Assembly: GCA_023333565.1 (NCBI GenBank)
Contig: JAJKFH010000948.1
Coordinates: forward strand, 806,001-870,000
Source of the DNA: Puffinus mauretanicus
Taxonomy: Eukaryota; Chordata; Aves; Procellariiformes; Procellariidae
Direction: 5' to 3'
DNA length: 64,000 bases
Position numbers and translations under genes: made by a program
The notes under the pieces: generated by a model
Told to the model about the DNA's origin: nothing
What the model saw: the letters and a program-made list of their open reading frames with translations, nothing else
Databases searched by the model: none
Shown: positions 53,701 through 61,374 of the stretch, one piece after another
How positions within the stretch are numbered: the stretch's first letter is position 1
Layout of the letters: each line of letters opens with the position of its first letter

Positions 53701-54605
53701 AATTATTTTTACATATACCTATATCTGGATAGAGAATCTACTTTCTCTAAAAATGTTTGTGTGAAAGGGCGTGCAAATAATCTTCCCAGTGTGAAATAAA
53801 AAACATTGAGATACAGTTAAAATCTTTTCTTGACCATTTGAAATTTTGCATGTCAGCATTTTACTTGTGACCCTTGCTGTTCCTTTTCTTTTACGTTCTG
53901 TGAATGATTCCTATTTTTCCCTTGCTGCTGCCAAGAACTCAGTTATTAGTGCCAGTTCCTAAGCTAACAGCCAGTTTCAACTTACTTTCTCTTATATATA
54001 AAATAAACCTGAACTATTGAATATCCCTGTTCAGTTTCTCACTCTAGAAAGTGGGTTAAAAATAGCTAACCAGGGCTCATGCAGCTACTAAGGAAGCAGG
54101 TGGGACTTTGAGACTGTAGTCCGTTTGTATTGCTACTTTTTCATATTCTAACCTCTACTTATCCATTGCTTGTCTTCACCTCCCGTTCCCTCCAGAATAC
54201 CCTGGGTTTCTACCCTTTAAGCTTTCACTTTCCTTCACAATCAGCTATGGAAAGGGAGTGTGCATAGAGGTGTTTTACACTGACATGGTATATTTGTTTG
54301 TGGTGTGTGATATTAAGTGTATTAAAATGTGCCATCCACTTAGTAATATTGTGGTTTTGTAAAGTTAGTGTCTCAGGAACAACTGCTGAAAAAATGACAC
54401 TGGTTGGCTGAGAACCAGGCTTGTATTGTGTAAGAATTAGGCAGTCATTTCTCCCGGAGGTTATTAATTTTGCCTATGTATATTGAGACACTTTATGTTT
54501 TTTAACCTAAGGTCTCTTTCACTTGGAAAATCTTAGAATTTGAACAAAAATAGAAGGGCACATACTTTAAAACAAAAATTCACTTAATTACAAAAATTAC
54601 ATTAG

Positions 54606-54666
54606 GATGTACTATTTCTGTAACATATGTTTTTCTTCTACCTTTGATGATTTAGTTCTTTGCTCA
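54606..54666 (+). repeat. Left half of a 120-bp repeat split by the provirus
   Basis: GATGTACTATTTCTGTAACA and following bases up to the LTR edge match 62762-62822 with about three differences. The repeat continues on the other side of the provirus at 61317-61374. It ends in GCTCA, the left target-site copy. Confidence 0.9.
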
Positions 54667-55092
54667 TGTCGTGGTTTAACCTGGCAGGCAGCCAAATACC
54701 ACGCAGCCGCTCACTCACTCCCCTCCGCCTCAGTGGGACGGGGAGAGAATCGGAAGGGTAAGAGTGAGAAAAACTCGTGGGTTGAGATAAAGACAGTTTA
54801 ATAGAACAGAAAAAGGGAAAATAATAATGATAATGTAAAATATACAAAATGAGTGATGCACAATGCAATTGCTCACCACCCGCGCTGACCGATAACCAAG
54901 TAGCGATCTGTACTTCCTGGATCACGCCTACCATTCATATACTGAGCATGACGTCACATGGTATGGAATACCCCATTAGCCAGCTAGGCTGGCTGTCCTG
55001 ATTATGTTCCCTCCCATCTTGTGTACCTAGCTCAGGTACCAAAACGCAGCACTAGGAAGAAATTTAACCCTATCCCAGCCGAAACCAGGACA
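54667..55092 (-). repeat. 3' LTR of the provirus
   Basis: A 426-bp LTR, TG...CA on the minus strand. It keeps a perfect TGACGTCA (CRE/ATF type) site at 54949-54956, next to a TATATGAA sequence that could serve as a TATA box. An ATTAAA polyadenylation signal lies at 54797-54802 on the minus strand. It is about 97% identical to the 5' LTR. Confidence 0.95.
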
Positions 55093-55105
55093 GTATCCAC
55101 CCCTT
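55093..55105 (-). promoter_or_regulatory. Polypurine tract
   Basis: On the minus strand AAGGGGTGGA, with three more bases, lies directly before the 3' LTR. This is the expected place and composition for the plus-strand DNA primer of a retrovirus. Confidence 0.85.
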
Positions 55106-55539
55106 ATTCTATACCATTTACCTTGTGCTTAGGTCTCACATCTTTTTTTTAATACATTTCAATTAACCACCACTATCTTTCTTTATATATACACACACAT
55201 ATATATATGCACGCACAGATATCATTCCCTTGGTCTATGGACTATCCCTCTAAAATATCCACTGAGTTCATTTAGTCCATGACTTTGGGCTCCATCTGTT
55301 AGAACAGTCTTTCAGGGCCGAAGAGATGGTGTGCGGTGTTGGGCTGTTGCATCCTGAAGCCAGTTCTCATTTCGGTACTGCTGCGCTCATCCAGTTCTAT
55401 CATCGTTGCACTTCGCTCGGTTTCATTGGAGTTAGTTCATTCTTCATTAATTTGAGTGATTTTCACTGCTATACCATTGATAGCAACCATAGAAATAATG
55501 ATATACAATATCATGTAACAGTTGACATCAAAATTCAGT
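55106..55539 (-). other. 3' untranslated part of the provirus
   Basis: About 430 bp between the pol stop and the polypurine tract. No env, no dUTPase and no frame longer than about 25 codons was seen in the element's sense. It holds an AT/CA microsatellite near 55180-55216. Confidence 0.7.
55437..55514 (-). CDS. Tiny hydrophobic frame after pol (doubtful)
   Basis: A 25-codon frame from ATG at 55514 to TGA at 55437-55439 encodes a strongly hydrophobic core (MILYIIISMVAI) with a charged tail. It sits 25 bases after the pol stop, where an env or accessory gene would lie. It could be the last trace of a membrane gene or pure chance. No family is recognised. Confidence 0.15.
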   Translation of the reverse strand: MILYIIISMVAINGIAVKITQINEE

Positions 55540-58500
55540 TCATTGGCTATTTTCACCCAAAATCAAGTCCCCTTGAGGTACACACTGGACCTCCCCATCC
55601 TTTCGCATCACCCACCAAGTGCACCCAGGTCCTTGAGCAAAAGCAATCCCACGGATGGGTTTTCCCTTGCCAGAGGCAGGAGTAACCCAGACTGTCTTCC
55701 CCAGCATATTTCTTATGTGCACGACAGGGACTTTATCTCCATCTACAGTACGTAAGAGTCTTGACTGGGCAGGGCCAGCTCGATTAACAGATCCCCTGGT
55801 ATTGACTAACCAGGTGGCTTTTGCTAAATGTGTGTCCCAATGCTTGCATGTCCCACCACCCATTGCTCTCAGCGTAGTCTTTAACAGCCCGTTGTATCGT
55901 TCGATTTTCCCGGAGGCTGGTGCATGGTAGGGGATGTGATAGACCCACTCAATGCCCTGCTCTTTGGCCCAGGTGTCTATGAGGGTGTTTCGGAAATGAG
56001 TCCCGTTGTCTGACTCAATTCTTTCTGGGGTGCCATGTCGCCATAGGACTTGCTTTTCAAGGCCCAGGATGGTGTTCCGGGCAGTGGCATGGGGCACAGG
56101 GTATGTTTCCAGCCATCCGGTGGTTGCTTCCACAATGGTGAGCACATAGCGCTTACTGTGTTGGGTTTGTGGGAGTGTGATATAATCAATCTGCCAGGCC
56201 TCCCCATATTTATATTTCAACCATCGTCCTCCATACCAAAGAGGCTTTACTCGCTTGGCTTGTTTGATTGTAGCGCAGGTTTCACATTCATGGATAACCT
56301 GTGCAATAGCGTCCATGGTTAAGTCCACCCCTCGATCACGAGCCCATCTATATGTTGCATCTCTTCCTTGATGGCCTGACGCGTCATGGGCCCAACGAGC
56401 GACAAATAATTCACCTTTATGTTGCCAGTCCAGATCCACCTGAGCCACTTCAATCTTAGCAGCCTGGTCCACCTGCTGGTTGTTTTGATGTTCCTCGGTG
56501 GCCCGACTCTTGGGTACGTGAGCATCTACATGACGTACTTTTACAGTCAGGTTCTCTACCCGGGCAGCAATATCTTGCCACAATGCGGCAACCCAGATGG
56601 GTTTACATCTGCGCTGCCATTTGTTCTGCTTCCACTGTTGCAACCACCCCCACAGGGCATTTGCCACCATCCATGAGTCAGTATAGAGATAAAGTACTGG
56701 CCATTTTTCTCGTTCAGCAATGTCCAAGGCCAGCTGGATGGCTTTCACCTCTGCAAACTGGCTTGATTCACCTTCTCCTTCAGCAGTTTCTGCAACTTGG
56801 CGTATAGGACTCCATACAGCAGCTTTCCACCTCCGATGTTTTCCCACAAGGCGACAGGACCCATCAGTGAACAGGGCATATTGCTTCTCGTTTTCTGGTA
56901 GTTTATTATACAGTGGGGCCTCTTCAGCACGTGTCACCTCCTCCTCTGGGGATATTCCAAAATCTTTGCCTTCTGGCCAGTTCGTGATCACCTCCAAGAT
57001 TCCTGGGCGACTGGGGTTTCCTATTCGGGCCCGTTGTGTGATCAGTGCGACCCACTTACTCCACGTAGCATTGGTTGCATGATGTGTAGAGGGGACGCTC
57101 CCTTTGAACATCCAGCCCAGCACCGGCAGTCGGGGTGCCAGGAGGAGCTGTGCTTCGGTACCAACCACTTCCGAAGCAGCTCGAACCCCTTCATATGCTG
57201 CCAATATCTCCTTCTCAGTTGGAGTGTAGCGGGCCTCGGATCCTCTGTATCCCCGACTCCAGAACCCTAAGGGTCGACCTCGAGTCTCCCCTGGTGCTTT
57301 CTGCCAGAGGCTCCAGGTAGGGCCATTCTCCCCGGCTGCGGTGTAGAGCACATTCTTTACATCTTGTCCTGCCCGGACTGGCCCAAGGGCTACTGCATGA
57401 ACTATCTCCTGTTTAATTTGTTCAAAGGCTTGTCGCTGCTCAGGGCCCCATTTGAAGTCGTTCTTCTTCCTGGTCACGTGATAGAGAGGGCTTACGATCT
57501 GACTGTAATTTGGAATATGCATTCTCCAAAAACCCACAACGCCTAAGAAAGCTTGTGTTTCCTTTTTGCTAGTTGGTGGGGACATGGCTGTTATTTTGTT
57601 GATCACATCCATTGGGATCTGACGACGTCCATCTTGCCATTTTATTCCTAAAAACTGGATCTCCTGTGCAGGTCCCTTGACCTTACTTTGTTTTATGGCA
57701 AAACTGGCTTTCAGAAGGATTTGAATTATTTTCTTCCCTTTCTCAAAAACTTCTTCTGCTGTGTTGCCCCATACGATGATGTCATCAATGTATTGCAGGT
57801 GTTCCGGAGCCTCACCCTGTTCCAGTGCAGTGTGGATCAGTCCATGGCAAATGGCAGGGCTGTGTTTCCACCCCTGGGGCAGTCGGTTCCAGCTGTATTG
57901 GACGCCCCTCCAAGTGAAAGCAAACTGTGGCCTGCACTCTGCCACCAAAGGGATGGAGAAGAAGGCATTAGCAATATCAATTGTGGCGTACCACTTGGCT
58001 GCCTTTGAATCCAGTTCATATTGCAGTTCTAGCATGTCCGGCACGGCAGCACTCAGTGGCGGCGTGACTTCGTTCAGGCCACGGTAGTCTACTGTTAGTC
58101 TCCACTCTCCATTAGACTTTCGCATGGGCCATATGGGACTGTTGAAGGGTGAGCGAGTCTTGCTGATCACTCCTTGGCTCTCCAGTCGACGAATCAGCTC
58201 ATGGATGGGGATCAGGGAGTCTCGGTTGGTGCGGTATTGCCGCCGGTGCACTGTTGTGGTAGCGATTGGTACCTGCTGTTCTTCAACCCTCAGCAACCCC
58301 ACAACAGAAGGGTCCTCCGAGAGACCAGGCAAGGTGGACAGCTGTTTAATTTCCTCCGTCTCCAGGGCAGCTATACCAAAAGCCCACCGGTACCCTTTTG
58401 GGTCCTTGAAATACCCTCTCCTGAGGTAGTCTATGCCAAGGATGCACGGAGCCTCTGGGCCAGTCACAATGGGGTGCTTCTGCCACTCATTCCCGGTCAG

Positions 58501-58725
58501 GCTCACTTCGGCCTCCAATACAGTTAGCTCTTGGGATCCCCCTGTCACTCCAGAAATACAAATGGGTTCTGCCCCTTTATAGTTTGATGGCATCAGGGTA
58601 CACTGTGCACTGGTGTCTACTAGAGCCTTATACTCCTGTGGATCTGATGTGCCAGGCCATCGAATCCACACAGTCCAGTAAACCCGGTTGTCCCTTTCCT
58701 CCACCTGGCTGGAGGCAGGGCCCCT
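55540..58725 (-). CDS. pol: Retroviral Pol: protease, RT, RNase H, integrase
   Basis: The frame is open for about 1,060 codons after the UAG, without a frameshift or stop. Numbering from the GTG at 58704: protease around 24-100, with the active-site triplet D30-T-S instead of the usual D-T/S-G, and ILGIDYL at 88-94. RT follows at about 160-410, with D243 (TIDIANAF), LPQG at 275-278 and the YIDD catalytic box at 305-308. RNase H at about 605-755 has D614, E652, D676 and D746. Integrase has the zinc-binding H773, H778, C807, C810 and a D840, D899, E935 triad with exactly 35 residues between the last two. It would copy the RNA genome to DNA and insert it. The first ATG (codon 38) lies past the protease active site, so expression as a Gag-Pol readthrough fusion is likely. 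The protease change may disable processing. Confidence 0.95.
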   Translation of the reverse strand, partial: RGPASSQVEERDNRVYWTVWIRWPGTSDPQEYKALVDTSAQCTLMPSNYKGAEPICISGVTGGSQELTVLEAEVSLTGNEWQKHPIVTGPEAPCILGIDYLRRGYFKDPKGYRWAFGIAALETEEIKQLSTLPGLSEDPSVVGLLRVEEQQVPIATTTVHRRQYRTNRDSLIPIHELIRRLESQGVISKTRSPFNSPIWPMRKSNGEWRLTVDYRGLNEVTPPLSAAVPDMLELQYELDSKAAKWYATIDIANAFFSIPLVAECRPQFAFTWRGVQYSWNRLPQGWKHSPAICHGLIHTALEQGEAPEHLQYIDDIIVWGNTAEEVFEKGKKIIQILLKASFAIKQSKVKGPAQEIQFLGIKWQDGRRQIPMDVINKITAMSPPTSKKETQAFLGVVGFWRMHIPNYSQIVSPLYHVTRKKNDFKWGPEQRQAFEQIKQEIVHAVALGPVRAGQDVKNVLYTAAGENGPTWSLWQKAPGETRGRPLGFWSRGYRGSEARYTPTEKEILAAYEGVRAASEVVGTEAQLLLAPRLPVLGWMFKGSVPSTHHATNATWSKWVALITQRARIGNPSRPGILEVITNWPEGKDFGISPEEEVTRAEEAPLYNKLPENEKQYALFTDGSCRLVGKHRRWKAAVWSPIRQVAETAEGEGESSQFAEVKAIQLALDIAEREKWPVLYLYTDSWMVANALWGWLQQWKQNKWQRRCKPIWVAALWQDIAARVENLTVKVRHVDAHVPKSRATEEHQNNQQVDQAAKIEVAQVDLDWQHKGELFVARWAHDASGHQGRDATYRWARDRGVDLTMDAIAQVIHECETCATIKQAKRVKPLWYGGRWLKYKYGEAWQIDYITLPQTQHSKRYVLTIVEATTGWLETYPVPHATARNTILGLEKQVLWRHGTPERIESDNGTHFRNTLIDTWAKEQGIEWVYHIPYHAPASGKIERYNGLLKTTLRAMGGGTCKHWDTHLAKATWLVNTRGSVNRAGPAQSRLLRTVDGDKVPVVHIRNMLGKTVWVTPASGKGKPIRGIAFAQGPGCTWWVMRKDGEVQCVPQGDLILGENSQ

Positions 58726-58728
58726 CTA
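58698..58728 (-). promoter_or_regulatory. Gag-pol UAG with downstream hairpin (probable readthrough signal)
   Basis: Gag ends at UAG (58728-58726) in the same frame as pol. Ten bases later CCTCCA (58715-58710) pairs perfectly with TGGAGG (58703-58698) across a 6-nt loop. A stop followed at a similar distance by RNA structure is the known arrangement for in-frame suppression in gammaretroviruses. Whether it works here is inference. Confidence 0.6.
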
Positions 58729-59361
58729 GTTCTGGTCATAGTATCCATCTCTCACTTCTTGCAAACGTGAGTTAAGAATTTCTTCATCGCAATTACAATC
58801 CAAAGTAAGATCAGCCCTTCTACTCTGTCTGGGGAACTGTTCACTGGAAACTGGGCCGTCGTGAGACAGGTTTTTCCTGACAACTGGAGCAGCATTTTTC
58901 CTGGGAGAACCCCCTTGTGTGATTGTTTTTCCTTGCAACTCACGTACACGTGCCTCTAGGATGACGGTAGGTTTTCCATCCCACTGCCTCATGTCCTCTC
59001 CATGGTCACGCAGGTAAAACCACAGGGTGCCCCGTGATGTGTACTTTCTATATCCTCTCTCTTGAGGAGAAAAACGCTGACTTCTAATAGCTGAGATACT
59101 GGTCCGTACAGGTGGAGAATAGGACATACCCTCTTCGAGTTGCTGGACCTTCCGGGACAGCTTCTCCACAGCCGAGACAAGGGAGGAGGAGATAGTTTCT
59201 TTGAAATCCCGAAGTCTGCTAACTAAGACATCCACCGTTGATGCTTCTTCCTCTGCCCAGGACAGTACTGCCAATGAACTGGCATACGATGCTGGTGCGC
59301 TCCGTACCAACTTCCGCCACATGGGTCGGGTGCACTGGACGTCATCTGGATCTTTGGGTGT
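58726..59361 (-). pseudogene. gag: C-terminal part of Gag, cut off by an internal TGA
   Basis: After the TGA at 59362-59364 the same frame stays open to the UAG at 58726. The segment contains a coiled-coil-like stretch (LVSRLRDFKETISSSLVSAV, about 59235-59175) and a GTLWFYLRDHGEDMRQWDG motif. A basic tail rich in Arg and Ser would suit RNA binding. There is no CCHC zinc knuckle. The first ATG (59320-59322) is internal and not a convincing start. In an intact relative this would be the nucleocapsid-side end of Gag; in this copy it is separated from the N-terminal part. Confidence 0.8.
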
Positions 59362-60777
59362 TCAGACATCGTCCAGGTCACTATAAACTACCTCCAGCAT
59401 GCCTAATTCTCTCAGGTATTGGATACCTCTCTCCATAGTGGTCCACTTGCCTAGGCGATATATAACATCTTCCTTGAAGGGATACCTTTCCTTCACGCCT
59501 GACAGCAGTCGCCTCCAGAGGCTGAGGACCTGTGTCCCTTTTCCAATTGCTTTGTCAATACCCGCTTCCCTAGCAAGGGATCCCAGCTGTCTGGCTTCCT
59601 TCCCCTCTAATTCCAGGCTACTGGCCCCATTATCCCAGCATCGGAGCAGCCAGGTAACAATATGCTCGCCTGGACGACGGCTGAAATCTTTCCGCATATC
59701 TCGCAACTCATTCAGGGATAAGGATCGGGTGGTTTCCGTCTCATTTATGAGTTCTTCCTCTTCCTCCTCCCTTCCTCGTGATGTCCCTGCTTTTCCATCA
59801 TCCTTTTCTAAACGACCTGACTTCCGCTTCAAAGATTTCTTCTTCTGTACAGGGGCGACGGATACCAGCGACGGTTGGTCCTCTGGTTCAGCTGTAGTAC
59901 CCGTCGCGAGGGTTTGGGTAGCTGCAATGCCTGTTGCGGGGGTTGGAGTACTTGTAGTGACTGTTGCCGGGGTTTGAGTGGCTGCAGTGCCTGTCGCACT
60001 GGTTGGAGTAACTGCAGTGACTGTTGGCAGAGTTTGAGTAGCTGCAGTGCCTGTTGCGGGGGTTGAAGTAACTGTAGTGACTGTTGCCGGGGTCTGAGTA
60101 GCCATAGTGGTTGTCGTGGGGGTTGAAGTAGCCACAGTGCCTGTTGTGGGGGTTTGAGTAGCCACAGTGGTTGTCGTGCGGGTTGAAGTAGCTACAGTGC
60201 CTGTCGTGGGGGTTTGAGTAGTCACCGTGTCTGTTGCTGGGGTTGATCTCTGGACAGTATTCCTGAATAGTTGTTTAACTCTAAACAAGGCCTGAACCAC
60301 ATTCAGGAGACAGAGCAATATGATCATGCTTGTTTGAACATCCCAAGGATATTCAAAATTCTCAGGGAATATTGTGGACGTCTTCATGAAGAGGATAGAA
60401 GAAAAAAGAGTTTCTGAAGGTATGGAAGGGAAGGTGAACAAGTGGGAGAAAGTGTCCCATCCTGTCTCCCCACTAAATTCATCCTCTGAGGTGAAGACGT
60501 AAGAAGTGTAATTATTAATAGTTTCCAAAAGATAGCTCCCGAAGAACAGGAATGATGGCAGTGCTGAGTACAGGCTCGTGACCAATAATTTTATCATAAC
60601 ATAAAGCCAGGTCACACAGTATAGCAAAGCAATGACCTTAATCCATTTCCCCGAGATGACCAACCCCACATACAAACTGATAATCAGCAGTATAGACAGC
60701 CAGTAAGGTGCTATATACCACAACTCCAAAAACAGATCCAACAACTCTGAGAGCAAATAAACCAATATTGTGAACAT
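59362..60777 (-). CDS. gag: Gag N-terminal part with membrane segments and Thr repeat
   Basis: A 471-codon frame starts at the first ATG after the primer site (87 bases downstream; an in-frame TAG lies upstream). Residues 1-85 form three or four hydrophobic, probably membrane-spanning segments, and another lies at about 150-165. Residues 179-298 are twelve decapeptide units of the type TPxTGTxATQ. A basic then very acidic linker follows (311-346). Residues 350-471 resemble a retroviral capsid helical domain (LNELRDMRKDFSRRPGEHIV; LGKWTTMERGIQYLRELGML). Gag normally builds the virus particle. A multi-pass N-terminus in place of a matrix domain is unusual, and I do not recognise the source of that part. 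The frame is ended by a TGA that looks like damage. Confidence 0.85.
   Translation of the reverse strand: MFTILVYLLSELLDLFLELWYIAPYWLSILLIISLYVGLVISGKWIKVIALLYCVTWLYVMIKLLVTSLYSALPSFLFFGSYLLETINNYTSYVFTSEDEFSGETGWDTFSHLFTFPSIPSETLFSSILFMKTSTIFPENFEYPWDVQTSMIILLCLLNVVQALFRVKQLFRNTVQRSTPATDTVTTQTPTTGTVATSTRTTTTVATQTPTTGTVATSTPTTTTMATQTPATVTTVTSTPATGTAATQTLPTVTAVTPTSATGTAATQTPATVTTSTPTPATGIAATQTLATGTTAEPEDQPSLVSVAPVQKKKSLKRKSGRLEKDDGKAGTSRGREEEEEELINETETTRSLSLNELRDMRKDFSRRPGEHIVTWLLRCWDNGASSLELEGKEARQLGSLAREAGIDKAIGKGTQVLSLWRRLLSGVKERYPFKEDVIYRLGKWTTMERGIQYLRELGMLEVVYSDLDDV
59884..60243 (-). repeat. 30-bp coding minisatellite inside gag
   Basis: Twelve 30-bp units, visible on the plus strand as repeated GGGGTTTGAGTAGC..CAGTGCCTGT and GGGGTTGAAGTA.. 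blocks that tend to alternate as 60-bp pairs. All units keep the reading frame and encode Thr/Ser/Ala-rich decapeptides, a composition like O-glycosylated mucin stalks. Confidence 0.95.
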
Positions 60778-60863
60778 TGAGTACTAAACGGATAAAATGA
60801 ATGCTTATAACAAATTTATTTTAACCCATTCAGGTCAGATGTGTCGTTATCTCAACCCTTTGA
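60778..60863 (-). other. Gag leader
   Basis: A very short leader between primer site and gag ATG. Any packaging signal or splice donor would have to lie here or in gag. No clear element was identified. Confidence 0.5.
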
Positions 60864-60881
60864 GCCCCACGTTGGGCGCCA
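60864..60881 (-). promoter_or_regulatory. tRNA-Lys1,2-type primer binding site
   Basis: On the minus strand TGGCGCCCAACGTGGGGC matches the sequence complementary to the 3' end of tRNA-Lys1,2, as used by some betaretroviruses and lentiviruses. It starts 9 bases after the LTR (GTCCTTTTT spacer), further than the usual few bases. Confidence 0.9.
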
Positions 60882-60890
60882 AAAAAGGAC

Positions 60891-61316
60891 TGTCATGGTT
60901 TAACCTGGCAGGCAGCCAAATACCACGCAGCCACTCACTCACTCCCCTCCGCCTCAGTGGGACGGGGAGAGAATCGGAAGCGTAAGAGTGAGAAAAACTC
61001 GTAGGTTGAGATAAAGACAGTTTAATAGAACAGAAAAAGGGAAAATAATAATGATAATGATAAAATATACAAATGAGTGATGCACAATGCAATTGCTCAC
61101 CACCCGCGCTGACTGATAACCAAGTAGCGATCGGTACTTCCTGGATCACGCCTACCATTCATATACTGAGCATGACATCACATGGTATGGAATACCCCAT
61201 TAGCCAGCTGGGCTGGCTGTCCTGATCATATTCCCTCCCATCTTATGTACCTAGCTCAGGTACCAAAACACAGCACTAGGAAGAAATTTAACCCTATCCC
61301 GGCCGAAACCAGGACA
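60891..61316 (-). repeat. 5' LTR of the provirus (promoter LTR)
   Basis: A 426-bp LTR that would drive minus-strand transcription of gag-pol. The TATATGAA-like box is at about 61157-61166. The CRE-type site seen in the 3' LTR is changed to TGATGTCA here (61173-61180, a CpG-type transition). ATTAAA lies at 61021-61026. Confidence 0.95.
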
Positions 61317-61374
61317 GCTCAATACCTGTTATTAAAGAAAAAAAACTAGGGAAGATTGAGATGATTCAAAGTGC
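61317..61374 (+). repeat. Right half of the 120-bp repeat split by the provirus
   Basis: Begins with GCTCA (the right target-site copy) and matches 62818-62881 through AATACCTGTTATTAAA, the A-run and CTAGGGAAGATTGAGATGAT, with small indels. The match stops after AAGTGC. Confidence 0.9.

Larger units (their letters stand above)
44783..54605. other. Long non-coding stretch with minor repeats
   Basis: Apart from two CR1 scraps and a hairpin listed separately, nothing is recognised. A moderately GC-rich patch near 48230-48350 and an open frame at 46532-46903 have no recognisable product. Confidence 0.4.
54662..61321 (-). mobile_element. Full-length ERV-L-like provirus with 5-bp target duplication
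   Basis: A minus-strand endogenous retrovirus bounded by LTRs at 54667-55092 and 60891-61316 and by GCTCA direct repeats (54662-54666, 61317-61321). Order in its own sense: 5' LTR, Lys-type primer site, gag, UAG, pro-pol, short 3' untranslated part, polypurine tract, 3' LTR. Env and dUTPase are not seen. The RT and integrase, lack of a CCHC zinc knuckle in Gag, lack of env and the 5-bp duplication fit the class III (ERV-L) group. The LTRs differ at about 13 bases and 2 indels out of 426 by hand count, so the insertion is moderately young. An in-frame TGA in gag and a changed protease triplet make it probably defective. Confidence 0.95.

Noticed and set aside
55093..55539. Remnant env or dUTPase gene
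   Set aside because: All three minus frames are closed by stops within short distances and no motif of either family is visible.
55326..58775. Many plus-strand open frames across the provirus
   Set aside because: These are antisense shadows of pol, which alone shows the catalytic motifs.
58752..58949. CCHC zinc knuckle in Gag near the Cys-rich CNCD residues
   Set aside because: The spacing does not fit C-x2-C-x4-H-x4-C; only two cysteines occur.
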